IMG/VR virus record: IMGVR_UViG_3300030406_000364
Coordinates: 1 to 50,469 of that record
DNA: 50,469 nt
Reading direction: 5' to 3' (one strand)
DNA from: a virus
Both the position numbers and the translations under genes were made by a program. Numbering within the stretch: the first letter of the stretch is position 1; every line of letters begins with the position of its first letter. Below the pieces are notes generated by a model. That model was given only the letters and a program-made list of their open reading frames with translations. It ran no database searches and had not been told where the DNA came from. This document shows positions 21,355 to 29,176 of this stretch, in pieces.

Positions 21355-21556
21355 TACTGCATTGGCTGAATTTGAATCTAAAAGAGACAAAGCATTAGCT
21401 ACTGCTCGTATATACATGGAGAATCCTGTGGGTATAGGTGAACATCCACAAGTGATTGATGAATTTATTAAACAGATTGAGTTAGCTGCAAGTGCTGACG
21501 AAGCTGCACATATGTTAATAGATACATTTAGAGATGAGATAACAATAGAAGACTAG
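21329..21556 (+). CDS. 75-aa helical protein, unknown function
   Basis: The ATG at 21329 has an excellent AAAGGAGG site inside the end of the GIY-YIG gene. The product is helical and mildly acidic (KKAMYDTALAEFESKRDKAL, then VIDEFIKQIELAASADEAAH). It precedes another conserved unknown gene. No family is recognised. Confidence 0.55.
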   Translation: MSLKKAMYDTALAEFESKRDKALATARIYMENPVGIGEHPQVIDEFIKQIELAASADEAAHMLIDTFRDEITIED

Positions 21557-21559
21557 ACT

Positions 21560-21895
21560 ATGGACAAAGACTATCTTGGAATCTTAACAGAGATAGACAA
21601 GTATGAAAAGAGTAGTCCTGAAAGATTACTATTTTTATCTGTTATATTTCAAGCATTATTAGATGCTACAAAAGAAAAGACAAGAGTAGAATCATCACGT
21701 ACAAGTGTTGAAAGAGCTAATGCTCGTGCTTGGTTCTTCTGTAGTGTAGGTGTAACATGTGAGAACTTTGAGTATGTCTGTGAGAATGCAGGTATGGATG
21801 CAGAATATACAAGAGGTTTCGCACTTAAAGTAATTAATTCAAAGGAGATAAAATATGTCAGACAAAGAATCAGAAGAGTCTTGGATAAATCCTGA
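21560..21895 (+). CDS. 111-aa conserved phage protein, possibly DNA-binding
   Basis: A helical protein with the pattern NARAWFFCSVGVTCENFEYV, then CENAGMDAEYTRGFALKV. The second half reads like the helix-turn-helix segment of a conserved phage family: a W-F/L motif followed by F..VC..AGMD...TR. I therefore suspect DNA binding or regulation. It overlaps the next gene by 41 bases. Confidence 0.5.
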   Translation: MDKDYLGILTEIDKYEKSSPERLLFLSVIFQALLDATKEKTRVESSRTSVERANARAWFFCSVGVTCENFEYVCENAGMDAEYTRGFALKVINSKEIKYVRQRIRRVLDKS

Positions 21896-22211
21896 AGACA
21901 GAGGATGGTCTCAAGAAAGTTATAGAGATTATATGAAGAGAAGAGATGCTGAAGAAGATGCTATAAGAAAAGGTACGTATGAGTATGAGTATGATAATGC
22001 TACAGACAAACAAGTAGGTGGAAGTCATTACAAAGACTGTGTTATACAGCCTATAGAATATATTGTTAAAAATAAGCTTGACTTCTTGGAAGGTAATGTG
22101 GTAAAATATATAACTCGTCATAAAACAAAAGGCGAAGGTAGAAAAGATATAGAAAAAGTAATTCATTATGCAGAATTAATATTAGAACTAAAGTATGGAA
22201 AGGAAAATTAG
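21855..22211 (+). CDS. DUF3310 (SaV-like) protein
   Basis: A 118-residue protein. The C-terminal two thirds (about 50-112) is the DUF3310 domain: QVGGSHYKDCVIQPIEYI, then FLEGNVVKYITRHKTKGEGR and DIEKVIHYAELIL. The family is common in phages and has been linked to nucleotide metabolism and MazG-like helical folds, but no reaction is proven. The N-terminal 45 residues are charged. It lies directly before the ribonucleotide reductase (stop at 22211, next ATG at 22212). Confidence 0.8.
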   Translation: MSDKESEESWINPEDRGWSQESYRDYMKRRDAEEDAIRKGTYEYEYDNATDKQVGGSHYKDCVIQPIEYIVKNKLDFLEGNVVKYITRHKTKGEGRKDIEKVIHYAELILELKYGKEN

Positions 22212-24146
22212 ATGGCATCATTATTAGGAAATAATTATTTACCTACTGAATATCAATCATTCATTCACATGTCTAGGTATTCAAGATGGTTAGAAGATAA
22301 AGGTAGAAGAGAGAGTTGGAGTGAAACTGTAAGCAGACTTATATCTTTCTTTAGGCAACATATAGATAATGAATATAATAGTGTAATTAAAAATAAAGAA
22401 TGGAATGAATTAGAAGAAGCTATACTTTCATTACAAGTTATGCCATCTATGAGAGCATTAATGACATCAGGTGAAGCATTAGATAGAGAGAATGTTGCAG
22501 GTTATAATTGTTCTTATATTCCTATTGATAGTCCAAGAGCATTTGATGAAGTGTTATATATACTTATGAATGGTACAGGTGTAGGTTTCTCTGTTGAAAG
22601 ACAGTATGCAGATAAGTTACCTACTGTTCCTGATGTAGAGTTTGAACATACAGAAGATGTAGTATCTGTTGTGGATTCTAAAGAAGGTTGGGCAAAAGCA
22701 TTTAGAGATTTAATATCCTATCTCTACACAGGTAGAGTTCCTAAAATAAATGTTAGTAAAGTTAGACCTGCAGGTGCAAGATTAAAAACATTTGGTGGTA
22801 GAGCTAGTGGACCTCAACCTCTTGTTGATCTCTTTGACTTTACTATTCTTAAATTTAAAGGTGCAAGAGGTAGAAAGCTTTCTTCTATGGAGTGCCATGA
22901 CATTGTATGTAAGACAGGTGAGGTTGTAGTTGTTGGTGGTGTACGTAGATCAGCTCTTATTTCTTTGTCTAATCTTTCTGATCAACGTATTCGTGGTGCT
23001 AAAATGGGTGAGTGGTGGAATGAAAATCCACAAAGAGCATTAGCTAATAACTCTGTAGCATATACAGAGAAACCAGATCCAGGTATCTTTATGAAAGAAT
23101 GGCTATCATTATATGAAAGTAAATCAGGTGAGAGAGGTATGTTCAATAGAGCATCTGCTCAAGCTAAAGCTGCAGAGAATGGTAGACGAGATGCATCATG
23201 GGATTTTGGTACTAATCCTTGTAGTGAAATTATATTAAGACCTAATCAATTCTGTAACTTAACTGAAGTTGTGTGTCGTTCTACTGATACTATGACTACA
23301 CTTGTAAACAAAGTTAAACTTGCTACTATACTAGGTACAATACAATCTACCTTTACAAACTTTGGTTATCTTCGTAAGAGATGGCAGAACAATACAGAAG
23401 AAGAAAGATTACTTGGTGTATCTTTAACAGGTATTATGGATTCTGTTGAGCTCAATACTATTGATGGTCTAGCTCCTAGATTAGAAACATTAAAGAAACA
23501 TGCAGTAGAAACTAATAAAGTTTTAGCAAAGAAGTTAGGTATACCACAATCAACAGCTATTACTTGTGTTAAACCTTCAGGTACTGTAAGTCAATTAGTT
23601 GATAGTGCTAGTGGTATACATGCTAGACATAATCCTTACTACATTAGAACAGTAAGAGGTGATAATAAAGATCCATTGACAGAGTTTATGAAAGCATCTG
23701 GTATACCTCATGAGCCAGACTATTTAAAACCAGAACATCAAACTGTATTCTCTTTTCCTATGATGGCTCCTAAAGGTTCAGTATGCAGAACAGACATGAC
23801 AGCTATTCAACAATTAGAGATATGGAAATGTTATGCTCAACATTGGTGTGAACATAAACCTTCTGTAACTATAAGTGTTAAGGAAGAAGAATGGGTTCCT
23901 GTGGGTGCATGGTGTTGGGAAAACTTTGAACATGTAAGTGGTATATCTTTCTTACCATTCTCTGATCATACATATCAACAAGCACCTTATCAAGATATAG
24001 ATGAGAAGACTTATAAGAAGTTAGCAAAGGCTATGCCAACGAATATTGATTGGAATAAATTACAAGACTTTGAGAAAGAAGATAATACGAAAGGATCACA
24101 AGAACTTGCATGTACTGCAGGTGTATGTGAACTGGTGGACATATAA
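22212..24146 (+). CDS. B12-dependent (class II) ribonucleotide reductase
   Basis: A 644-residue single-chain reductase that makes deoxynucleotides for phage DNA. C100 (GYNCSY) corresponds to the first redox Cys. C337, E339 and C348 (NPCSEI...FCNL) correspond to C408, E410 and C419 of the Lactobacillus leichmannii enzyme, with identical spacing; C337 would carry the thiyl radical. The terminal shuttle pair is C634 and C639 (CTAGVC), also with identical spacing. It is about 95 residues shorter than the Lactobacillus protein. No separate radical subunit gene is present, as expected of a cobalamin enzyme. It relies on host B12. Confidence 0.92.
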   Translation: MASLLGNNYLPTEYQSFIHMSRYSRWLEDKGRRESWSETVSRLISFFRQHIDNEYNSVIKNKEWNELEEAILSLQVMPSMRALMTSGEALDRENVAGYNCSYIPIDSPRAFDEVLYILMNGTGVGFSVERQYADKLPTVPDVEFEHTEDVVSVVDSKEGWAKAFRDLISYLYTGRVPKINVSKVRPAGARLKTFGGRASGPQPLVDLFDFTILKFKGARGRKLSSMECHDIVCKTGEVVVVGGVRRSALISLSNLSDQRIRGAKMGEWWNENPQRALANNSVAYTEKPDPGIFMKEWLSLYESKSGERGMFNRASAQAKAAENGRRDASWDFGTNPCSEIILRPNQFCNLTEVVCRSTDTMTTLVNKVKLATILGTIQSTFTNFGYLRKRWQNNTEEERLLGVSLTGIMDSVELNTIDGLAPRLETLKKHAVETNKVLAKKLGIPQSTAITCVKPSGTVSQLVDSASGIHARHNPYYIRTVRGDNKDPLTEFMKASGIPHEPDYLKPEHQTVFSFPMMAPKGSVCRTDMTAIQQLEIWKCYAQHWCEHKPSVTISVKEEEWVPVGAWCWENFEHVSGISFLPFSDHTYQQAPYQDIDEKTYKKLAKAMPTNIDWNKLQDFEKEDNTKGSQELACTAGVCELVDI

Positions 24147-24412
24147 TTTGTTCACCTTGTATTGGTGTGTGTACACTAGAGAATGATGTTTGTATTGGTT
24201 GTTTTAGAACAAGTAAACAAATAGCTGATTGGGCATTTTATAATGATAAAGAAAGAGAAAAGATAATGAAAGAAACTAAACCTGCATTAGCTATAGAAGA
24301 TGTTGCATTAATTAGAAAAGTAATAACATATTATCTTAATAATATTTTTCCAGTTGATAAAGAAGAGCAAGAAAAACTAATGAACATCTTTCATAGGTTA
24401 GGTAGACTATAA
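24146..24412 (+). CDS. DUF1289 Cys-motif protein, probably with a non-ATG start
   Basis: The frame contains SPCIGVCTLENDVCIGCFRT followed by IADWAFYNDKEREKIM, the full DUF1289 signature (two C-x3-C/C-x2-C pairs, then a Trp helix). The first ATG or GTG option, GTG at 24167, cuts off the SPCIGV half. The motif is open back to 24131, and ATT at 24146 or ATA at 24143, overlapping the reductase stop, would restore it, perhaps by re-initiation. I therefore give the longer version. DUF1289 proteins are small putative Fe-S or zinc proteins of unknown function. The C-terminus is helical (LIRKVITYYLNNIF). Confidence 0.65.
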   Translation: MCSPCIGVCTLENDVCIGCFRTSKQIADWAFYNDKEREKIMKETKPALAIEDVALIRKVITYYLNNIFPVDKEEQEKLMNIFHRLGRL

Positions 24413-24420
24413 AAAAATGC

Positions 24421-24449
24421 TTGACTTTTATAGTAAAGTGTGTCATAAT
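24421..24449 (+). promoter_or_regulatory. promoter for the Hsp20 gene
   Basis: TTGACT (24421-24426), 17 bases, CATAAT (24444-24449) preceded by GTGTGT, an extended -10. The 11 bases through the -10 equal those of the SSB promoter at 19468. It lies in a true intergenic gap, about 107 bases before the Hsp20 start. Confidence 0.75.
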
Positions 24450-24556
24450 TACATCATAGAATGCCATTTTGGGTTCTATAAGAGAGTTCTGGTTAAAACT
24501 ACCATACAGTATTCAGCGTAGTCTCTCTATAACTCGCTTAATGAAAGGAGAAAAGC
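24450..24556 (+). promoter_or_regulatory. long leader of the Hsp20 gene with possible thermosensor folding
   Basis: About 100 bases separate the promoter from the Hsp20 ATG, unusual for this compact genome. Pyrimidine TCTCTCT (24522-24528) can pair with GAGAG upstream (24482-24486) or with the Shine-Dalgarno GGAGA (24547-24551). Such alternative folding is what RNA thermometers use in alphaproteobacterial hsp genes; here it is only a possibility. Confidence 0.35.
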
Positions 24557-24973
24557 ATGAGTTTATTTCATAACATAAATAGATATGCTATAGGATTTGA
24601 TCATTTGATGGATCATATGGTATCTCTACATAAAAATGATAGCTTAACAGGTAATGATTACCCACCTTACGATATAGTTAAAGAAGGTGATAATGATTAT
24701 CGTATAGAACTTGCAGTTGCAGGTTTTAAAAAAGATGAATTAAAGATTAACCTTAAAGATAATTATCTAACTATTGAAGGTGAGTCTAATTCAAAAAATT
24801 CTAATGGAGAATATCTTCATAAGAATATAGCACGAAGATCTTTTATTAAACGCTTTAGTTTAGCTGATAATGTAGAGGTTGAAGATGCTACGTTTGAGGA
24901 TGGTGTATTAGCTGTAAGTCTAAAACATAACATACCTGAAGAACAAAGACCAAAAGAAATAGTAATACACTAA
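24557..24973 (+). CDS. small heat-shock protein (Hsp20/IbpA family)
   Basis: A 138-residue chaperone. The alpha-crystallin domain covers about 36-130: YDIVKEGDNDYRIELAVAGF, LTIEGESN, RSFIKRFSLADNVEVEDATF, then GVLAVSLKH. The C-terminal EIVIH supplies an I-x-I-type motif that pairs subunits. It should hold unfolding proteins in an ATP-independent way during infection. Hsp20 genes are known from marine cyanophages and pelagiphages. It has its own promoter and leader, an AAAGGAGA site, and a 10-bp hairpin after the stop, so it is likely expressed as a single-gene transcript. Confidence 0.92.
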   Translation: MSLFHNINRYAIGFDHLMDHMVSLHKNDSLTGNDYPPYDIVKEGDNDYRIELAVAGFKKDELKINLKDNYLTIEGESNSKNSNGEYLHKNIARRSFIKRFSLADNVEVEDATFEDGVLAVSLKHNIPEEQRPKEIVIH

Positions 24974-24980
24974 CTTAAAT

Positions 24981-25015
24981 TGAGGGAGTGTTTTCTATTT
25001 CCTTTCACTCCCTCA
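24981..25015 (+). terminator. hairpin after the Hsp20 gene
   Basis: A perfect 10-bp stem, TGAGGGAGTG (24981-24990) with CACTCCCTCA (25006-25015), and a pyrimidine-rich 15-base loop. It starts 8 bases after the Hsp20 stop and ends just before the next ribosome site. With no T-run after it, it may stabilise or partly terminate the Hsp20 transcript. Confidence 0.5.
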
Positions 25016-25029
25016 CCAAAGGAGATTAA

Positions 25030-25797
25030 ATGAATACAGTTTATATTGGGTATGATCCAAAAGAAGAAACAGCATATCAAGTTTTAAAATTTTCATTGGA
25101 AAGAATTTCCAGTAAAAATATACGAGTAGTTCCAATTAGAAAAAACATAGTGGAACTAATGGGTTTATATAGAAGAGAATCTGAAATGATTGATGGTCAA
25201 CCTTATGATGTTATAGATGGTAGACCTTTTTCTACAGAGTTTAGTTTTACAAGATTTTTAGTACCTGCTTTAAATATGTATGAAGGTAAAGCTTTATTTA
25301 TGGATTCAGATATGTATGTTCGTGCAGATATAAATGAATTGTTTGATATTTGTAGCATGGATTATTATCCTCTATGGTGTGTGCATCATAAATATGAACC
25401 AGTTAAATCTACAAAGATGGATGGTAAAGTACAAGAACCTTATCGTAGAAAGAACTGGTCAAGTCTTATGATGTTTAACTGTGGACATGAATTAAATAAA
25501 AGACTTACACCTGAAGTGGTTAATACACAAACAGGTAGATGGCTACATGGTTTTGAATGGTTGCCTGATAAAGAAGCAGACATAGGTAGAATACCTGAAG
25601 AATGGAATTGGTTGGATGGTCACTCTTCTCCTGAACTAGATGCAAAGAATGTACACTTTACAACAGGTGGTCCTTGGTTTAGTGCTTGGAAACCACGAGG
25701 AGAGATAGAAGGTAAGTATGCAGTTGAGTGGTGTAATGATGCTCAATGGTTACAAATGAATAACATGATTGATCCAACGAAAGATTATATGATATGA
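25030..25797 (+). CDS. GT8-like glycosyltransferase
   Basis: A 255-residue protein. The N-terminal Rossmann strand MNTVYIGYDPKE, the DSD metal motif at 92-94 (ALFMDSDMYV) and HFTTGGPW (from 209) match GT-A fold transferases of the GT8 type, which move a sugar from a nucleotide donor. It probably modifies a host surface glycan, a phage protein or DNA; the acceptor is unknown. It is the first of three linked genes (glycosyltransferase, large fusion, methyltransferase). Four bases overlap the next gene (ATGA). The start has AAAGGAGA upstream. Confidence 0.75.
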   Translation: MNTVYIGYDPKEETAYQVLKFSLERISSKNIRVVPIRKNIVELMGLYRRESEMIDGQPYDVIDGRPFSTEFSFTRFLVPALNMYEGKALFMDSDMYVRADINELFDICSMDYYPLWCVHHKYEPVKSTKMDGKVQEPYRRKNWSSLMMFNCGHELNKRLTPEVVNTQTGRWLHGFEWLPDKEADIGRIPEEWNWLDGHSSPELDAKNVHFTTGGPWFSAWKPRGEIEGKYAVEWCNDAQWLQMNNMIDPTKDYMI

Positions 25798-28109
25798 CCA
25801 AAATAAATTTTGTTACTTCTTTTAATGAAGAAATATATAAGGTTGCAGGACATCACCTTATTAATTCTATTGATAATAATTGGGAACCTAGTTTAAAATT
25901 AAAATGTTATTATCATAAACTTGATCCTAAAAATTATTCTTTTAAATCTGATGTATCTTTAGAACCTTTAGATTCTATAGAAGAATACACAGAATTTTTA
26001 AAAGTAAATAAAGAACATGATGGTACAGAGTTTGGTAAGATACCTTATAACTGGAGACTAGATGCATTAAGATGGTCACATAAAGTATTTGCTTTAACAG
26101 AATATGCATTTGAATTATCAGAGAAAGATGCACAAGCAGGTTGGTTAATATGGATTGATGCTGACTCTGTTAGTAGTAAAAGATTAGTACCTGATGATAT
26201 ACTTGGTATGTTACCTGAAGCTTGTGATATAGCTTTTGCAGGTGCAAGAGATATGGATGGTGGAACATATGTTGATTGTTCTTTCATGGCTTTTAATTTA
26301 AATAAAAGACCTGCTCTTGATTTACTTGGTGATTTACGTGGTGCTTATATATCAGGAGAACTCTTGCAATATAGAGAATGGAATGATGCTTTTATAACAG
26401 AGAGACTTTTAAATATATATAAAGCTCATGGTATGAAAATACAACCTGTTCCACAAATAAAAGAATACATTACACACTTTGAAGGTATACATAATGTTAA
26501 TAATATTCCTGTTAGAGATGCTCAAGGTAATAGATTAGTTTCTTTATCAGAAGAACAAACATCTCAAGATATAACACCTTCAAGACATAAACATTTAGCT
26601 GATGTTATAAGACAGTATAAACCTAAATCTATTATAGAAGTAGGTACTTGGAATGGTGGTCGTGCTATTGAGATGGCTCTTGCTGCTTTTGAAAATCAAG
26701 ATGAAATATTATATAGAGGTTTTGATTTATTTGAAGATGGTACTATGGAGACAGATGCAGAAGAGTTTAATGTTAAAGCTCACAATACTAAAGCTGCTGT
26801 AGTAAAAAGACTACAAGAGTTTAGAGCAAAGATGATGGAGAAAAAGAAAGTCTTTACATTTGAATTAGGTAAAGGTAACTCCAGAGATATACTAAAAGAT
26901 CGTACTGATTTAGATGCAGACTTTGCTTTGATAGGTGGTGGTAATAGTATTAAGACTACAGAAAGTGACTATCAAAATTTAAAACATATTCCTGTTGTTA
27001 TGGTAGATAACTTCTTCAGAGAAGATGATGACAAAAATATTCCTGATAAAAAATATCATGGTACAAATACTTTAACTGACAGATTAAAAGGTCATAAGAC
27101 TATACGTAGATGGATTATACCTTCACAAGATAGAGTACGTGGTGGTGGCTTTACACACATGGCACTTATACTACATGATAAATCTCTTCCTGATATACCT
27201 AAAAGTTTATTAAGTGTACCTATTGTAGTTAATCCTCGTGATTGTGTACCTAAAGATTTTATTAGAGATAATATTAAAAACAATTTAAAACTTATAAAGA
27301 CATGGTTAGGTAAATTTCCTTTACATAAAGGTAATGTTATTCTTGTATCAGGTGGTCCTTACTTAAATATAGAAGAACTAAAAACACATATAAGAAATAA
27401 TCCTACCAGTAAAATTGTTTGTGTAAAACATTCTTATCCTACACTTATTAACAATGGTATAATACCTTGGGCATGTATTGTTCTTGATCCTAGACCTATT
27501 ACAGGTACAAGCACACATGGTGTAGTAAGAAAAGAATTATTTAAAAAGATAGAAAAGAAAACAAAGTTCTTTGTAGCATCTATGACAGATCCTTCTGTTA
27601 CTGAATATCTTATAGAGAAAGGTGCAGAGATACATGGATGGCATGCATTTACAGAATCATTACGTGATCCTGAAGAACAACAAAAGAAAATACAAAATCA
27701 ATCAGTAAAAATAAATCCAGAGATAGGTATACCTGAAGGTTCTACTCTTATTACAGGTGGTACATGTGCTGCCATGAGAGCATTAGGTATTATGCATACT
27801 ATGGGATTTAGACACTTTGATTTATTTGGTTTTGATTGTAGCATGGAAGAACCTACTGAAGAGCAAAAGAAAGAAACAACAGGTGCTGAAGATGAAGAAC
27901 CTAAACCTAAATATTTTAAGGTTGGTGTAGGTGATAAAAACTATTGGACTACTGGAGAGTTATTAGCTATGGCACAGGATTGTGAAAGAACTTTTACTAA
28001 TCCTCCAATGGAAATGAGTTTAAATTTATTTGGTAAAGATACTTTAGTTTCTTCTTTGTGGGAATTACAACCTAAACCAAAAACATTTAAGGAAACATTT
28101 GATGGATAA
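25794..28109 (+). CDS. glycosyltransferase / methyltransferase-like / DUF115 fusion
   Basis: A 771-residue protein with three parts. Residues 1-235 are a GT-A-like glycosyltransferase with D122-A-D124 (WIDADSV), distantly like the preceding protein. Residues about 265-410 contain IIEVGTWNGGRAIEM, a SAM-methyltransferase-like glycine loop, followed by a Rossmann-type pattern. Residues about 500-715 look like DUF115 (VILVSGGPYLN, DPRPITG, GGTCAAMRALGIMHTMGF), the domain of motility-associated factor (Maf) proteins that attach nonulosonic sugars to flagellins. I infer a glycan-modifying enzyme complex. Key methyltransferase residues downstream are unclear, so that module may be non-catalytic. 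It overlaps the next gene. Confidence 0.7.
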   Translation: MTKINFVTSFNEEIYKVAGHHLINSIDNNWEPSLKLKCYYHKLDPKNYSFKSDVSLEPLDSIEEYTEFLKVNKEHDGTEFGKIPYNWRLDALRWSHKVFALTEYAFELSEKDAQAGWLIWIDADSVSSKRLVPDDILGMLPEACDIAFAGARDMDGGTYVDCSFMAFNLNKRPALDLLGDLRGAYISGELLQYREWNDAFITERLLNIYKAHGMKIQPVPQIKEYITHFEGIHNVNNIPVRDAQGNRLVSLSEEQTSQDITPSRHKHLADVIRQYKPKSIIEVGTWNGGRAIEMALAAFENQDEILYRGFDLFEDGTMETDAEEFNVKAHNTKAAVVKRLQEFRAKMMEKKKVFTFELGKGNSRDILKDRTDLDADFALIGGGNSIKTTESDYQNLKHIPVVMVDNFFREDDDKNIPDKKYHGTNTLTDRLKGHKTIRRWIIPSQDRVRGGGFTHMALILHDKSLPDIPKSLLSVPIVVNPRDCVPKDFIRDNIKNNLKLIKTWLGKFPLHKGNVILVSGGPYLNIEELKTHIRNNPTSKIVCVKHSYPTLINNGIIPWACIVLDPRPITGTSTHGVVRKELFKKIEKKTKFFVASMTDPSVTEYLIEKGAEIHGWHAFTESLRDPEEQQKKIQNQSVKINPEIGIPEGSTLITGGTCAAMRALGIMHTMGFRHFDLFGFDCSMEEPTEEQKKETTGAEDEEPKPKYFKVGVGDKNYWTTGELLAMAQDCERTFTNPPMEMSLNLFGKDTLVSSLWELQPKPKTFKETFDG

Positions 28110-28746
28110 TTATGTACTACCAAAGAAACCAGAACCTTCTGAAAAATATGTAGAACTTGTAGAAGCTTACAAAGATCTACATAAAGAAGAAGATAAGTTT
28201 AGAGGTATAAGTTTAGTACCTTTTGCATATGATATATACAATATATTGTTACATAATAATTGTAAAAGTATATTAGATTATGGATGTGGTAAAGCTATAC
28301 CTTATAAAGAGAATCATAGAGATGTAGATCCTAAAAAGAAGATACCTAACTTTGATAAACCATTACATAAATGGTGGGGAGTAGATGAATTATTTTTATA
28401 TGATCCTGCTTATCCAGAACATGATAAGCTACCCACTAAAAAATATGACATGGTAATTTGTACTGATGTTCTTGAACATATACCTGAAGAAGATTTAGAT
28501 TGGGTTATAAGAGAGTTATGTTCTTTCTCACAAAGTACTATGTTTATTAATGTATCTACCTTACCTGCTAAAAAAACTTTTAAAACAGGTAAATATAAAG
28601 GAGAAAATGTACATGTAACTGTGCATGATCATGAGTGGTGGTTAAACAAAGTAAGTAAAATATGGAATGATAATAAAAATTTAAAAATATACTTGACTTC
28701 TACATCAAACGAAGGTATAATGGGAACATGCATTAAAGGAGAATAA
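28102..28746 (+). CDS. SAM-dependent methyltransferase (class I)
   Basis: A 214-residue protein from the ATG at 28102, chosen over an adjacent TTG. Motif I is ILDYGCGKAIPY (57-68); YDMVICTDVLEHI holds the motif IV-like strand, followed by a helix (EDLDWVIRELCSF). This is the Methyltransf_11/23 pattern. It overlaps the fusion gene by eight bases, so it probably acts on the same product, likely a sugar or small molecule. The substrate is not visible in the sequence. Confidence 0.75.
   Translation: MDNYVLPKKPEPSEKYVELVEAYKDLHKEEDKFRGISLVPFAYDIYNILLHNNCKSILDYGCGKAIPYKENHRDVDPKKKIPNFDKPLHKWWGVDELFLYDPAYPEHDKLPTKKYDMVICTDVLEHIPEEDLDWVIRELCSFSQSTMFINVSTLPAKKTFKTGKYKGENVHVTVHDHEWWLNKVSKIWNDNKNLKIYLTSTSNEGIMGTCIKGE
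28693..28721 (+). promoter_or_regulatory. strong promoter before the small membrane-protein cluster
   Basis: TTGACT (28693-28698), 17 bases, perfect TATAAT (28716-28721), inside the end of the methyltransferase gene and 30 bases before the next small ORF. It could give the membrane cluster and the terminase small subunit their own transcript. Confidence 0.6.
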
Positions 28747-28751
28747 GCATC

Positions 28752-28892
28752 ATGTTTCCATACAACGAAGACGAATGGCTGTGGTTGTCAGCTAGAAAAA
28801 CTTTACAAGGAGAATTAACTATATGGCAAAGAAAGTTAAAGAGACCAAAGATAATAAAAAAATTGCATACATTATTGCAGCGATTCTTTTAG
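28752..28892 (+). CDS. 46-aa basic protein, unknown function
   Basis: An ATG with AAAGGAGAA eight bases upstream and a promoter 30 bases before it. The product starts MFPYNEDEWLWLSARKTLQG and then is strongly basic (WQRKLKRPKIIKKLH). Its last 70 bases overlap the next gene in another frame. The length and overlap make it less certain than its neighbours. Confidence 0.4.
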   Translation: MFPYNEDEWLWLSARKTLQGELTIWQRKLKRPKIIKKLHTLLQRFF

Positions 28893-29176
28893 GAATAATT
28901 ATTCTTGGTTCTATTATAAGTAAACCTACTAAAGAAGCAGAAGCTAATGAGGAAATAAGAAGTACACTTCCTGGTTGGTCTGCTGGTTATAGATATTACT
29001 TTGATATGGATGAAGATGAAAAATCTAAACTAAGATTGTTTGGAAAATATAAACAAAAAAGTGGTGATACTTTTAGAGTTGGATGGGATAGACAAGTTGG
29101 TAAAGATTTAAATCAATTTGAAATAAATTCTGATGATGATGGTGTTATCTTCTTTGAACAGGAGTTTAAATTTTAA
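28823..29176 (+). CDS. 117-aa single-span membrane protein
   Basis: AAGGAGAA precedes the ATG. A charged N-terminus (MAKKVKETKDNKK) is followed by one transmembrane helix at about 14-32 (IAYIIAAILLGIIILGSIIS) and a soluble domain of about 75 residues (GYRYYFDMDEDEKSKLR, FRVGWDRQVG). The topology is N-in, C-out. It may be a lysis-related or envelope protein; nothing confirms either. Its stop overlaps the next start (TAATG). Confidence 0.6.
   Translation: MAKKVKETKDNKKIAYIIAAILLGIIILGSIISKPTKEAEANEEIRSTLPGWSAGYRYYFDMDEDEKSKLRLFGKYKQKSGDTFRVGWDRQVGKDLNQFEINSDDDGVIFFEQEFKF

Noticed and set aside
22078-22107. TTGACT / TAAAAT pair before the ribonucleotide reductase
   Set aside because: Spacer 18 and 5/6 -10 are acceptable, but it is more than 100 bases from the start and inside coding sequence; likely chance in AT-rich DNA.
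25794-28109. DNA base hypermodification role for the glycosyltransferase cluster
   Set aside because: Possible, but no base-modifying partner (dCMP hydroxymethylase, TET/JBP, deazaguanine genes) is in the window, so I prefer surface or protein glycan modification.
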